Positions 53,506 through 63,539 of a stretch of DNA of 64,000 nt are shown here, in pieces. Every line of letters starts with the position of its first letter. The stretch's first letter is position 1. The stretch is from NCBI GenBank assembly GCA_020636405.1, contig JACJXW010000005.1, forward strand, positions 620,001-684,000. The letters run 5' to 3'. The notes beneath the pieces are model-generated. The model was not told where the DNA came from. It did not search any database and saw nothing but the letters and a program-made list of their open reading frames with translations. Source of the stretch: Lewinellaceae bacterium (GTDB lineage: Bacteria > Bacteroidota > Bacteroidia > Chitinophagales > Saprospiraceae). A program made the position numbers and the translations under genes.

Positions 53506-55884
53506 TTAAAATTTAAAATTCCAGCTGAAGTAAGGCAGCGCCCCGAACAGGTAGACCATCCGGGCTTCCTTCTCGGTGCCGTCGCCGATGATGTTGCCGT
53601 CGTCATCCTGCTTCGTACGGGTATAGATGGTCCAGGGGTTTTGCCGGTTGTAGGCGTTATAGACCCCTACTACGAAGGAGTTCTGCCAACGGCGGTCCTC
53701 GTTCTTTTTCGGCTCGTAGGTGGCCGAGAGGTCCAGGCGGTGGAAATCGGGCAGGCGGTACCCGTTACGGCTGGAATAGAGGTTGACCTGATAACCGTCG
53801 AAGTCGTATTTCCCGGCCGGAAGGGTTATGGGCCGCCCGGTGGCATAGGTAAAGTTGGCGCCGAGGCTCCAGCGGGGACTAAGCTCATAAGCCAGCGCCA
53901 GGTTCAGGTTGTGGCGGCGGTCGTGGTTGGCCGGGAAGGATTCGTCCTTATTTACGCCCGGCACCTCCATGGTAGCTTTAGCCAGGGTGTAGCTGCCGAA
54001 ACCGGTCAGGTTGCCCTTGCTCTTGCGGAGGTAGAATTCCATCCCGTAGGATTCGGACTCGCCCTGCCGGAATTCGGTGGCCAGGTGGCGGTTGAAGAAC
54101 AGCTCGGCATTGTCGGCAAATTCCGTCAGGTCTTTGGACTTTTTGTAATAGGCCTCCACCGAAAATTCGAACATATTGTCCTGGAAGTTGCGGAAGTAAC
54201 CCACGGCGAACTGGTCGGCCTTCTGCGGGTCGAGGTAAGGCGAACTGGGCGCCCAGGTAGCAAAGGGAATGGGCACCGTTGAGTTGGAGATCAGGTGTAC
54301 ATACTGTACCATGCGGTTGTAGGAAACCTTTACGGAACTCTGCTTGTCCAGCAGGTAACGGGCGGCAAAACGCGGTTCGGGGTTGTGGAATGATTTGATC
54401 GTCTCGAAATTCCCGTAAGTGGTAGAATCGCGGATAACGATATCTACATTATCCTCAGGGTCTTCGTACTCATAGATGGTGCCCTCGCCGATGTTCTGGA
54501 ACAGGCTGTAGCGCAGGCCGTACTCCAGGCTGAGCCTGTCCGTCACCTGGTGCTCGGCGCCGAGGTAGAGGGCGTGGTCCAACGCAAACTGTTTTTGCAG
54601 GCTGGTGGACTTGAAGATCGACTCTTCTCCGTTGCTGGTGATCTTGCCGGGGGTGAAGCGGCGGTAAATTCCCTGATAGCCGAATTTGAGCGTAAATTCG
54701 GGGGTCACGAAGTAAGAAATATCTTCTTTGACGGAGGCCTCCCGCTGGTTGGCCTCCCAGAGGAAACCGTCGACGGGGTCTTTGTCGTGCAGGGCGTAGT
54801 CGAAGTCGCTGTAGATGAGCGTCAGGTTGGAGAACAAGCGCTCGTTGAACAGATGGTTCCAGCGGAAGGTCGCCGTGTTGTTGCCCCAGTCCATCTTGAA
54901 GTCGTCATTGAACTGCCAGATGTCCCGGCCGCTGTAAGCGGAGAGGAAGAACCGGTTTTTGTTGTTGGCTTTCCAGTTGGCCTTGGCGTTCAGGTCGTGG
55001 AAGCTCACCGCCGTGCCGTCGAATTGCTCGGAGTTCTTCATATACACATCGGCGTAGGAGCGCCGCCCGGCGACGATGAAAGAGGCCTTGTCTTCCACGA
55101 TGGGCGCTTCCAGTGTCAACTTGGCGGCCAGCAGCCCGATGCCTCCACTGGCGGCGAACTGCTTGGCGTTGCCATCGCGGGTGGTGACTTCCAGCAGAGA
55201 AGACAGGCGCCCCCCATATTTAGCTGGGATGCCGCCCTTGTACAACTCTGCACTTTTGATGATATCGGCATTGAAAACGGAGAATAGGCCAAAGAGGTGA
55301 GACACGTCGTAGACCGGCGCCTCATCGATGAGGATGAGGTTCTGGTCAGCGCTGCCGCCGCGCACGAAGAAGGCGGAAGTGCCTTCGCCCGCGCTGGCCA
55401 CGCCGGGCAGTGTCTGTATGGTCTTGATCACGTCAGGTTCGCCCAGGAGAGAGGGCAGCTTTTTGATCTCCTCAATGGGTACATCCAGGCGGCTCATAGC
55501 TACCTGCTGAACAGAGTGGTCCGCCTTTTTGTCCGTGACCACTACCTCCTCCAGGACGGCGGCGGCGGGCTGCATGTCCACGTTGAGTTCGATGTTGGCA
55601 CGGAGGGTAACCGTCTTTACCGTTGCCTGGTAACCTATGTAGGTGAAGGTGAGTTCGTACGTGCCTGCCGGAAGTGTCAGGGAATAAAAGCCGTACAGGT
55701 TGGTCGTGGTGCCAGCCTTGGTGCTGGGTTCATAAACGCTGGCGTACAGCAGTTCCTCGCCGGAGGTGGCGTCCTTGAGATAGCCACTGATCGTGAAACG
55801 TTCTTCCTGAAGTGCGTCGGGTTGGCCTGTTGCGGAGCATAGCAATCCCAGCAGCAAGCAGGCCACCAAAAGGGCTCGCTTCAT
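53506..55884 (-). CDS. TonB-dependent outer membrane receptor
   Basis: The receptor is 792 residues. Signal peptide (about 1-20), carboxypeptidase-like regulatory domain (about 28-110, GYLKDATSGEELLYASVYEP), plug domain (about 115-220, VIKTIQTLPGVASAGEGTSAFFVRGGSADQNLILID) and a 22-strand-type barrel to the C-terminal Phe (YFSWNFKF). It imports a large or scarce substrate using TonB energy. The partner is the DUF4249 lipoprotein downstream. No substrate genes nearby identify the cargo. Confidence 0.94.
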   Translation of the reverse strand: MKRALLVACLLLGLLCSATGQPDALQEERFTISGYLKDATSGEELLYASVYEPSTKAGTTTNLYGFYSLTLPAGTYELTFTYIGYQATVKTVTLRANIELNVDMQPAAAVLEEVVVTDKKADHSVQQVAMSRLDVPIEEIKKLPSLLGEPDVIKTIQTLPGVASAGEGTSAFFVRGGSADQNLILIDEAPVYDVSHLFGLFSVFNADIIKSAELYKGGIPAKYGGRLSSLLEVTTRDGNAKQFAASGGIGLLAAKLTLEAPIVEDKASFIVAGRRSYADVYMKNSEQFDGTAVSFHDLNAKANWKANNKNRFFLSAYSGRDIWQFNDDFKMDWGNNTATFRWNHLFNERLFSNLTLIYSDFDYALHDKDPVDGFLWEANQREASVKEDISYFVTPEFTLKFGYQGIYRRFTPGKITSNGEESIFKSTSLQKQFALDHALYLGAEHQVTDRLSLEYGLRYSLFQNIGEGTIYEYEDPEDNVDIVIRDSTTYGNFETIKSFHNPEPRFAARYLLDKQSSVKVSYNRMVQYVHLISNSTVPIPFATWAPSSPYLDPQKADQFAVGYFRNFQDNMFEFSVEAYYKKSKDLTEFADNAELFFNRHLATEFRQGESESYGMEFYLRKSKGNLTGFGSYTLAKATMEVPGVNKDESFPANHDRRHNLNLALAYELSPRWSLGANFTYATGRPITLPAGKYDFDGYQVNLYSSRNGYRLPDFHRLDLSATYEPKKNEDRRWQNSFVVGVYNAYNRQNPWTIYTRTKQDDDGNIIGDGTEKEARMVYLFGALPYFSWNFKF

Positions 55885-56109
55885 AATGTAGATTGTTTAG
55901 ATTGTTTTTAGGGAGTATTTTCCCGTTCGTTCAGTTCCTTGATGCTGGAGCGCCTCGGCTACCCCTATGAAAAAAAATCATTTATTTATGAAGGGATGGC
56001 TTTGTAAGGCCAGAGGAGCGATTTATAGGACAAAAGTAAAGAACGGGCACGCCGGTTTCGCCTGGATTTATTTTCCCCGACGAAACCGGCTCGTTCAAAC
56101 TGAAGGCGC

Positions 56110-56141
56110 AAAAAAAGAGGAGAACCTACTGGCTCTCCCCT
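56110..56141 (-). terminator. Possible terminator after the TonB C-terminal gene
   Basis: On the minus strand GGAGA and TCTCC arms (within GGGAGAGCC and GGTTCTCCTC) are followed by TTTTTTT. It lies 280 bp past the stop at 56419. The rest of 55885-56281 shows no gene I can support. Confidence 0.5.
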
Positions 56142-56281
56142 AAAGATTCCCCTTTATGCACACTTAAGCCGAAAAAACGGCTCATTTCCAGGCCGGGCAG
56201 GCAGGCTTTGAAATCCTCCATCGCCGTCCAATACCCGGCCGGGAGTTCATAGGATTATAAAGGCCACAGGAACGGCCTATG

Positions 56282-56417
56282 CTAAGTACCTGGACTGAAA
56301 TAGGGAAATACATAGAAATACGTAGAAATGCTTTGGGGCCTATGCCTTGCCTGAGCGGGCAATGTATTTCAATATTTCAATGAGTGTCTCTAAGTGTTTT
56401 TGTCCAGGTAAGTACTT
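56282..56417. mobile_element. MITE-like inverted-repeat element, copy D
   Basis: This 136-bp element has left end CTAAGTACCTGGAC (56282-56295) and right end GTCCAGGTAAGTACTT (56402-56417). The interior has iterated GAAATA steps (GGGAAATACATAGAAATACG). It abuts the stop codon of the TonB C-terminal gene. Length equals copies A and B within 3 bp. Confidence 0.75.
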
Positions 56418-56418
56418 T

Positions 56419-56889
56419 TCATTGGAGGCGAAAGCTTACAGGAATATTGATTTTGGACTTCACCGCTCTTCCCATCTGCAGGGCAGGCGACCATTTGGGC
56501 ATGGCTTCGATAGCTTTGATCGCGGCGTCATCCAGGTAGGGGCCGACAGGGCCGGTTACCCTGATGTTAGTCAGGGAGCCATCGGCGGCTACCGTAGCCT
56601 GCACCATTACGGTGCCTTCGAAGCCATTCTCTTTGGCAATTTTTGGATATTGGGCGTGCTTGTTCAAAAAGGCCATAAAGGACGCCTCCCCTCCAGGGAA
56701 CTGTGCCATGCGGGTAACCGCATTGGGGTCGTAGACGGGGGCTGCAGGTGTAGGGGCATTATTATTTTTTTCGACAGAGGCCATCTCCAATCCTTCCTCG
56801 GTTGCAACAATGAAATCAGATGTAGTCTGAGCATGAGCGACAGTGCATATGGCAGTGGCGAAAAAGCAGGAAAGCATGATATTCTGCAT
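56419..56889 (-). CDS. TonB C-terminal domain protein
   Basis: The protein is 156 residues from ATG 56889, with a signal peptide (MQNIMLSCFFATAICTVAHAQ). The C-terminal 90 residues are a TonB_C domain: FLNKHAQYPKIAKENGFEGTV, then VQATVAADGSLTNIRV, then DDAAIKAIEAMPKWSPALQMG and VSFRL. There is no membrane anchor or Pro-rich spacer, so it is a periplasmic TonB-like protein rather than a full energy transducer. It is close to the TonB receptor genes, but a separate unit. Confidence 0.86.
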   Translation of the reverse strand: MQNIMLSCFFATAICTVAHAQTTSDFIVATEEGLEMASVEKNNNAPTPAAPVYDPNAVTRMAQFPGGEASFMAFLNKHAQYPKIAKENGFEGTVMVQATVAADGSLTNIRVTGPVGPYLDDAAIKAIEAMPKWSPALQMGRAVKSKINIPVSFRLQ

Positions 56890-57032
56890 GATGTATCGTT
56901 TTAAAGAATTTGTTTGTTTATAGTCGATACAAAGATGCAGGCATACGGCAGGCGCCGCTTCCACTATTGTTTCAAAGGGTTGGACTATTGTTTCGTGGTG
57001 CAAAAAAGGGTGGACTAGTGTTTCATCTCAAC

Positions 57033-59141
57033 TTATCCGCGCGATTCATTGGGCGATTTTCCAAATTCTTCCTGAAAAGTACGGGAGAAGTATTTGGGGT
57101 CCCGGAAGCCCACCTCGAAGGCCACCTGGGAGATGTTGAGGTCTGAATTAACGAGTAATTCCTTGGCCCGGTGCAGGCGAATGGAGCGAACGAAACTCGA
57201 AGTGGACCTGCCGGTAAGGGCTTTGACCTTCCGGTGGAGTTGGGGGCGGCTCAGGCCGGCTTCGCGACACAGCTCAATAATGCCGAAATTTTCATCCTCC
57301 ATATTGGCTTCGACTATTGCCCTCAATTTGAGCACAAACTGGCTCTCCTGGCGCTCGCCCTCCGTTCCGGTGTCAGGTAGGGCTTCGAGGGAACGGTAGT
57401 GTTCCTGCAGCCTTGCCCGGAGCTCCAGTAATTTTTCAAGGCGGATGAACAGTTCCTGTTTCTCAAAAGGCTTCGACAGGTAAGCGTCGGCGCCTTTTGA
57501 GAGGCCTTCCTCCTTTGAATCCTGGCTGGCTTTTGCGGTCAGCAGGATGATGGGAATATGGCTGGTGCGTTCGTCCGTTTTGAGGGTTTGACAAACCTCG
57601 TAACCGTTCTTTTTGGGCATCATCACATCGCTGATGATAATATCGGGTACCTGTTCAAGCGCTTTGTCGATGCCCTGCTGGCCATCCTGGGCAATATCCA
57701 GCTGGTACTGGCCTTCCAGGCAGCCGAGCAGGTATTCGGCCACATCGGCGTTGTCTTCAATGATCAGCAGTGAGGGCAACTCCGTCAGCTCAGCTTCCAC
57801 ATCTGCGCTGACGGGTACAGGTGCGGATGGGAAGGCAGGCGAAGGGCCTGCCGGTTTTTCCGCTTTTAGAAAAGAAGGAATGCTTTCTCCCTCCTCCACC
57901 AGCGGCGCTTGCTGCCGGATCGGTATCCGTATCGTGAAGGTTGTGCCCTTTCCTTCCCGGCTTTCCACCCCGATCTCTCCATCCATAAGGGTGACGAGTT
58001 CCTTGGCGAGCGAAAGGCCGATGCCCGTGCTCTGGGGAGTGCCTTGCGCGCGCTGCCCCGGCGGGCGGGCGGGACTGCGGGGAGCGGCAGTTGGAGGGGC
58101 GGAGCTGCCACCAAACAATGGCCGGTATTCGTCCTTCTCTTCTGGAAGGGCTGGCGGCGTGTCTTCCAGCCCACTGAAAAAGCGTTCGAAGATGAACGGC
58201 AACTGGCCGGCAGGGATGCCTGGGCCGGTATCTTTTATGCGGACTTGCAGGCAGCCTGCAACGTCGTCGACCTGAAAATAGACATGCCCGCCTTCCGGTG
58301 TGAATTTGATGGCGTTGGCAAGCAGATTGGAAAGGATACGCAGCAACTTTTCCGCATCATGGTCCATTACCAGTTTGGATACATTGCCGAGAAAGTGCAT
58401 TTGAATATCACGGCTTTCTGCCAGGGAGTGGAACGATTCGAACAGGTAGTGCAGAAAGGGCACTACATCGCCCTGGGCCAGTCGAAGCTCCATCTTGCCG
58501 GATTCCAGTTTGCGCAGGTCGAGGATCTGATTGACCAGATTGAGCAGGTTGAGGCTGTTGCGGCGGATCATGGTAATACCCCTCGTTAGCCAGCGCTCCG
58601 GGTTTTCCTCGATCTGTTCCGTCATGCCGGAAATGACGGTTAGCGGAGTTCGGAATTCGTGAGAAATATCGGTGAAAAAATCCGTCTTGAACTGGTCGAG
58701 CTCCTGCAGCCTTTCGTTCTTTTCTGCCAGCTCCCGGGCGGCTTCGGCCTGCTTGAGGACCTCGGCTTCCTGTATTGTTTTTTCAATAGTAGCCTCCAGG
58801 TCGGAAAATTCAATGGGCTTGGTCACAAAGTCGAAAGCCCCCAGGTTCATGGCTGTGCGAATGTTCTTCATGTCTCCGTATGCAGAGACTACTACGGCCC
58901 GCAGCCGTGGATGGGACTTTTTGATCTTTCCAACCAGGGTCAGGCCGTCCATTTTGGGCATGTTAATGTCGGTCAGCACCATATCTATAGCCCTGTCCCG
59001 GCCAAGAACATCCAGGGCTTCCACCCCATTTTGGGCAAAAACGAAATCATACCGGCCCTCTCTGGCCTGCCTGCGGAACCGCTGAAGAATCAGGCGTTCA
59101 AACTGAGGCTCGTCATCTACTACTAAAATTTTCGCCGCCAT
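57033..59141 (-). CDS. Hybrid kinase: REC-HisKA-HATPase-REC-AraC
   Basis: The protein is 702 residues, a whole two-component pathway in one chain. N-terminal receiver (Asp58 in VLTDINMP), coiled-coil, HisKA with His161 in ISHEFRTPLT, HATPase (NLLANAIKF, DTGPGIPAG, TGIGLSLAK), second receiver (ISDVMMPKKNG, about 450-570) and AraC-type HTH (about 600-700, EVGFRDPKYFSRTFQEEFGKSP). No sensory or membrane domain is present, so input comes through phosphorylation of the first receiver. A Pro-rich insert (324-370) splits the ATPase. Confidence 0.93.
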   Translation of the reverse strand: MAAKILVVDDEPQFERLILQRFRRQAREGRYDFVFAQNGVEALDVLGRDRAIDMVLTDINMPKMDGLTLVGKIKKSHPRLRAVVVSAYGDMKNIRTAMNLGAFDFVTKPIEFSDLEATIEKTIQEAEVLKQAEAARELAEKNERLQELDQFKTDFFTDISHEFRTPLTVISGMTEQIEENPERWLTRGITMIRRNSLNLLNLVNQILDLRKLESGKMELRLAQGDVVPFLHYLFESFHSLAESRDIQMHFLGNVSKLVMDHDAEKLLRILSNLLANAIKFTPEGGHVYFQVDDVAGCLQVRIKDTGPGIPAGQLPFIFERFFSGLEDTPPALPEEKDEYRPLFGGSSAPPTAAPRSPARPPGQRAQGTPQSTGIGLSLAKELVTLMDGEIGVESREGKGTTFTIRIPIRQQAPLVEEGESIPSFLKAEKPAGPSPAFPSAPVPVSADVEAELTELPSLLIIEDNADVAEYLLGCLEGQYQLDIAQDGQQGIDKALEQVPDIIISDVMMPKKNGYEVCQTLKTDERTSHIPIILLTAKASQDSKEEGLSKGADAYLSKPFEKQELFIRLEKLLELRARLQEHYRSLEALPDTGTEGERQESQFVLKLRAIVEANMEDENFGIIELCREAGLSRPQLHRKVKALTGRSTSSFVRSIRLHRAKELLVNSDLNISQVAFEVGFRDPKYFSRTFQEEFGKSPNESRG

Positions 59142-59244
59142 AACTTACTATCCGTCATTTTGGACTGGGTAAGTTACTTACTTTTTTCGACTTCTAAACA
59201 GGATGGACGTGCGGCAGGCTGGTTTGTACAGGATTTGACGAGAG

Positions 59245-59279
59245 AAAAAACGGAGAGGACGTTTGCCGCCCTCTCCGTT
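59245..59279 (-). terminator. Terminator after the large T9SS gene
   Basis: On the minus strand ACGGAGAGG (59270-59278) pairs with CCTCTCCGT (59250-59258), followed by a T6 run. It is 40 bp past the stop at 59319. Confidence 0.9.
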
Positions 59280-59318
59280 AGGTGGGCTTTGCGGCCCGTG
59301 GAACGGATGCTGCTTAAA

Positions 59319-62300
59319 TTACCGCACCAGGCTCACTTTAATCGTCTGTACCGAATCACCGCCCCGGAAACGTACCAGGTAGATGCCGGGGCTCAGCAGC
59401 AGGCTGTTGTCTGCGGCGCCGTCCCAGTATTGCGTATGGCTTCCGGCGTCCAGGGTGGCGGACAGCAACTGGCGTACCCGCTGGCCCTGCAGGTTGAACA
59501 CCTCCAGGCTGGCAGCCCCTGCTTCCGGCAGGTAGAAACTGATGGCCGTTTCACTGCTGAAGGGGTTGGGCGCCGCCTGCAGGCTGTAAGCTTCGGCCGC
59601 TGTAACTCCGGTTGTCGGAGGCAGTGGACGGCCGCTACCCGAACAGGTTTGCGCCGTTCCGGCATTGATGGCATCGATCAGGGCCTGGATCTCAGCATTG
59701 ATGTAATCGGCCTCAGCGGTGGGAATGGTAATGCCGCGCTGGTAAGCCACATAGGAAATGATATTGTTGAGGGCGGCGATGATCGATCCGGCAGGCGCGC
59801 CGAGGCTGAACTTGGAAGCCACGATTTCAAGCCTTCTGGTGATGTTTCTGGCGATTGATGAATTGAGGCCCAGCCCATTCACATAATCTACCAGGTTTTC
59901 TATCTCATCGTCCAGGCATACTACCTGTGTGCAGTAGCCCGACGGGTCCTCCACCGTGACCATTGCCATGCAGGTGGAAGTATTGCCGTTGCCGTCGTTA
60001 ACCGTGAGCGTCACGGTGTTGGCGCCGACATCCGCGCAGGAGAAGGTGTTCGGGCTAACCGATTGCGGGGCCACCGTGCCGCAGTTGTTCGAGGAATTGA
60101 CAGCATCGAACACATCGGCGGCGGTGATGCTGCCTGTACCGGAAGTATTGAGGTTCACCGTGGTGGCCTGGCAGGCGGCGGTGGGAGGGGTGTTATTCAG
60201 TAGAGACAGGTCGTCTTCATCCGTCAGCCCATCACAGTCGTTGTCGATGCCGTCACAAATTTCCTGGGCGGCCGGGTTGACAGCAGCGTCGGTATCGTCG
60301 CAATCCGTATCGTTAGCGACGAAACCAGGCGGCTGGCTGCAGGCCAGGACGAAATTATCGGCATCGCCATAGGTGTCGTTGTCCGTATCCGCGTACCAGG
60401 TGCTTTGCCCGATGGCAAAGGGGTCGTCTTCATCCACCAGCCCGTCGCAGTTGTTGTCAATACCATCACCACACAGTTCCTGTCCAAAGGCGTTGACGGT
60501 AACCGTTGCCATGCATGTAGAGGTATTGCCATTGCCGTCGCTCACGGTAAGCGTTACACTTTGAGAGCCGGCATCGGAGCAGGAGAAGCTGCTGGGGGTT
60601 ACGGACTGAGGGGTTACCGTACCGCAATTGTCTGACGAACCAGCGCTATCAAAAACATCGCTGGCGGCGAGGCTTCCCATGCCGGTAGCGTCGAGTTGAA
60701 CCGTCGCGGGCCGGCAGGTAACAATGGGCGCCGTATTATCTATTACCGCAAGGTTAAATGTGCAGGGTGGGGAATCGTTTTTGCCGTCGGAGGCCGTTAG
60801 GGTGACCTGGGTGAGACCGACGCCCACCACTGTGCCCGGCGCAGGGCTCTGAGTGATATTCACCTGTCCGCAGTTATCAGAAGCAGACAGGCCATTGGGA
60901 GCGGTGACCAGTACAGTGAACTGCGTATTGTCGCACCCGGCATCAAATTTGGGGTCGATCACGAAGTCGATGACATCTCCGGCACTAATGGCCTGGCTGA
61001 TGGACTGCGTAACCAGGCTGGTAGGAATATTGAGGTATTCCCAGATCTGTGTGCCGTTGAGGAGCACGCGCACATGCGCGCCGTCCCCGCAGTTGCCGTC
61101 CCGGTCATAGAAGGCCAGGTTGATGTCTACCGTACCCGTATAGGGGCTCACCCAGCGGCGCACGGCCCATTTGAGGTCATCGACGCCAGGGTGGCCGCCG
61201 GAGGCGTCGAGGAAGGGCGTGCTGAAGCCCTGGTTGCCCTGCCATTGCGGCACCCCGCCGTTGTAGGTGGGCAGCGGGCTGAAATTTCCGGCATCGAAGG
61301 CGAAGTATTGACCGTACGACCATCCGCCGCTGCCCTGCGTTCCGGAAAATTCAGTAACGGAATTGGCCAGCACGATGGGGCCGCCGGTGAAGTTGGGCGC
61401 CAGGGCCTGGCACTGGGCGTCGATGTTGACGGCAAAGTCGCCGGGGCAGGTGATCGAGGGCGGGGTATTATCCACTACCGTAATAGTAGTCATACACCCA
61501 TCGCTCGCACTGCCCGGGTCGGTAACGGTGAGGGTGACATTGGTCGTTCCCAGCGGGTACGGCCCGGCCGGAGACACGCTGAAAGACAACATGCCCATTT
61601 CCGGGTCAGTGGAGCCGCCGTCGAAGTCGGCGGCGGCGGCTGTGCCCTGGCAGTTGGCGTTGGCATCTACGGTTACAGATTTGCATAATGCTGTGGGCGC
61701 TTGATTGCAGATGTTATTGCCATCGGCCACTGTCACATCGGCTGAGCAAGAGGCGAGATTACCGCTGTCATCGGTAACGGTAAGGGTTACGCTCACCGTG
61801 CTGCCGACATCATTGCAACCGAAAACCGTTGCCGGGATGCTCAGATTGACGGAGCAGTTATCCGATGAACCGCCATTTATGTCTTCTGCGGTAAGGCTAT
61901 AAGCGCCGCCCGTTTCAATATCAACGGTGATGTCCTGGCAATCAGCAAAAGGAGCTGTGGCATCTATGACGGTAACCACCGCCAGGCAGGACGTCTGCAC
62001 GCCGCCGGTTCCGGTAGCCGTCAGGGTGACGGTGGCGCCGATACCGTGGTTGCCCAGGTTAGCGATCACGTTGGTGCCTAAATTCTCCCATTCCGTGGCC
62101 AGGGTGGGGAAGCCGCTGGCCGGGTTCGACGTTACTCCGCCGGTTACCGTGCTCTTCCGGCGCAGGGTCTGGTCCAGAGAGCTGTTCCCGCCGGCTGACC
62201 ATTGTGTGCCTGGATCCTCACCGATCCTGCCGATCAGGTCGGCAGTGGCGCCTAAGCCGATGTTGTAGAGCTCGACGGCGTCATTGCCATTAAAGTTGAC

Positions 62301-63539
62301 GGCGCCGGCTACGGTGGCGGCTCCAGGGTATATCGTAGCGCCGGTGTTCCTCAGTACGATCACCTCGCCGGGGTTTAAGATACCGCTCAAAGTATTGGTG
62401 GTGGACGGCGTGGCCGATCCATTGCTATACGTTCTGACCTGGTAATTCGCCAGGTTTTGCGCAACGCCCGTGCCGTTATAGATCTCCAGGTACTTGTTAT
62501 TTCCGGTCCCTTCCACGTATTCGGAGAAGAACAGGTCCGTCGGGGCGGTGGTGATCACGTCGCTGCAGGAGAGAGAAGCCGGTTCAACGCTCAGGGACGG
62601 CAGGCCGCAGTTGTCGAAGCTGCCGCCGTCGATATGAGCCGGGGTGATGCTGGCGTTGCCCATTCCATTCAGTTGCACGGTGGTGTTCTGGCAGACGGAC
62701 ACCGGGTTGGAAGTGGTGCAGGTGCTGTAGTTGTAGTTGTTGCCGCTGTTGTTGGCCAGTTCCAGGGTGAGCATATCGTGGGCCACTTCACCGTAGGTGT
62801 TGACGGCATTGATGAGCTGGGTCAACGAATTGGAAGAAGTGTAGACGTAGTAAGCCACATTGGCGTTCGTTACGGGAATGGTAGCCGTGCCCGAAACACC
62901 GCTGAAATTGACAATGATAAAACCGGAGGTGTTAAACCCATCGGTGCTGAAACGCACATAGACATATTCCCCGGCGGCAGGGGCGTTGCTCAGCGTCACC
63001 GTCACCTCATAGCCGCAGTCGGTGGCGCAGGGCGGGCCGGAGACGCTGGAAACGGTGGCGGGAGCGAAGCTGGTTTCCAGGATCGCCATGAAGTTGTCGC
63101 CGGTATTCTCCGTCACGTTGACGGTGTAGTAGTTGCCGGCCGTGATCAGGGGGAGAAAGCCGTCGCAGCCGCCAAAGTTGGAATTGAAGGTAGCGGAGGC
63201 GGTAGGCGCGGGGAACCCGGCGGCCGGAGCGATGACCTGGTTGAAACCGCTGAGTGCCACGGATGAGTTCCCATTGCAAAAACCATTATATGGGCGCCAA
63301 TTGTTGAAAAAATTCTGGTTGCCGGCCGTGCCTTCCGCGAAGTTCCATCGCCGGGTGAGAACAAAGAAGGACCTTTTGGCCGCCTGAAGCCGCACCTGCC
63401 GGAAGGCGCCCCGGTCCGTCAGGTTGTAGGAAACATAGTTTGTGCTGTCCACCATATCAGAACCAAAGGTAGTGGGCTGCGCCTGCAGGCCCAGGGCCAG
63501 CGAGAACAGGATGATCAGCGTAGAAATAATTTTCTGCAT
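59319..63539 (-). CDS. Very large T9SS-sorted multidomain surface protein
   Basis: The protein is 1406 residues from ATG 63539 (signal MQKIISTLIILFSLALGLQA). Regions in order: an N-terminal beta domain; a lamin-tail domain (about 340-440, FFSEYVEGTGNNKYLEIYNG); repeated HYR-like Ig domains marked by DCQDITVDI, SCSADVTV and NTPPSITCPG; two MopE-type metal-binding motifs (CGDGIDNNCDGLVDEDD, CDGIDNDCDGLTDEDD); and a T9SS type A sorting domain (GIYLVRFRGGDSVQTIKVSLVR). Probably an adhesin or calcium-binding surface scaffold. Own terminator downstream. Confidence 0.9.
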   Translation of the reverse strand: MQKIISTLIILFSLALGLQAQPTTFGSDMVDSTNYVSYNLTDRGAFRQVRLQAAKRSFFVLTRRWNFAEGTAGNQNFFNNWRPYNGFCNGNSSVALSGFNQVIAPAAGFPAPTASATFNSNFGGCDGFLPLITAGNYYTVNVTENTGDNFMAILETSFAPATVSSVSGPPCATDCGYEVTVTLSNAPAAGEYVYVRFSTDGFNTSGFIIVNFSGVSGTATIPVTNANVAYYVYTSSNSLTQLINAVNTYGEVAHDMLTLELANNSGNNYNYSTCTTSNPVSVCQNTTVQLNGMGNASITPAHIDGGSFDNCGLPSLSVEPASLSCSDVITTAPTDLFFSEYVEGTGNNKYLEIYNGTGVAQNLANYQVRTYSNGSATPSTTNTLSGILNPGEVIVLRNTGATIYPGAATVAGAVNFNGNDAVELYNIGLGATADLIGRIGEDPGTQWSAGGNSSLDQTLRRKSTVTGGVTSNPASGFPTLATEWENLGTNVIANLGNHGIGATVTLTATGTGGVQTSCLAVVTVIDATAPFADCQDITVDIETGGAYSLTAEDINGGSSDNCSVNLSIPATVFGCNDVGSTVSVTLTVTDDSGNLASCSADVTVADGNNICNQAPTALCKSVTVDANANCQGTAAAADFDGGSTDPEMGMLSFSVSPAGPYPLGTTNVTLTVTDPGSASDGCMTTITVVDNTPPSITCPGDFAVNIDAQCQALAPNFTGGPIVLANSVTEFSGTQGSGGWSYGQYFAFDAGNFSPLPTYNGGVPQWQGNQGFSTPFLDASGGHPGVDDLKWAVRRWVSPYTGTVDINLAFYDRDGNCGDGAHVRVLLNGTQIWEYLNIPTSLVTQSISQAISAGDVIDFVIDPKFDAGCDNTQFTVLVTAPNGLSASDNCGQVNITQSPAPGTVVGVGLTQVTLTASDGKNDSPPCTFNLAVIDNTAPIVTCRPATVQLDATGMGSLAASDVFDSAGSSDNCGTVTPQSVTPSSFSCSDAGSQSVTLTVSDGNGNTSTCMATVTVNAFGQELCGDGIDNNCDGLVDEDDPFAIGQSTWYADTDNDTYGDADNFVLACSQPPGFVANDTDCDDTDAAVNPAAQEICDGIDNDCDGLTDEDDLSLLNNTPPTAACQATTVNLNTSGTGSITAADVFDAVNSSNNCGTVAPQSVSPNTFSCADVGANTVTLTVNDGNGNTSTCMAMVTVEDPSGYCTQVVCLDDEIENLVDYVNGLGLNSSIARNITRRLEIVASKFSLGAPAGSIIAALNNIISYVAYQRGITIPTAEADYINAEIQALIDAINAGTAQTCSGSGRPLPPTTGVTAAEAYSLQAAPNPFSSETAISFYLPEAGAASLEVFNLQGQRVRQLLSATLDAGSHTQYWDGAADNSLLLSPGIYLVRFRGGDSVQTIKVSLVR

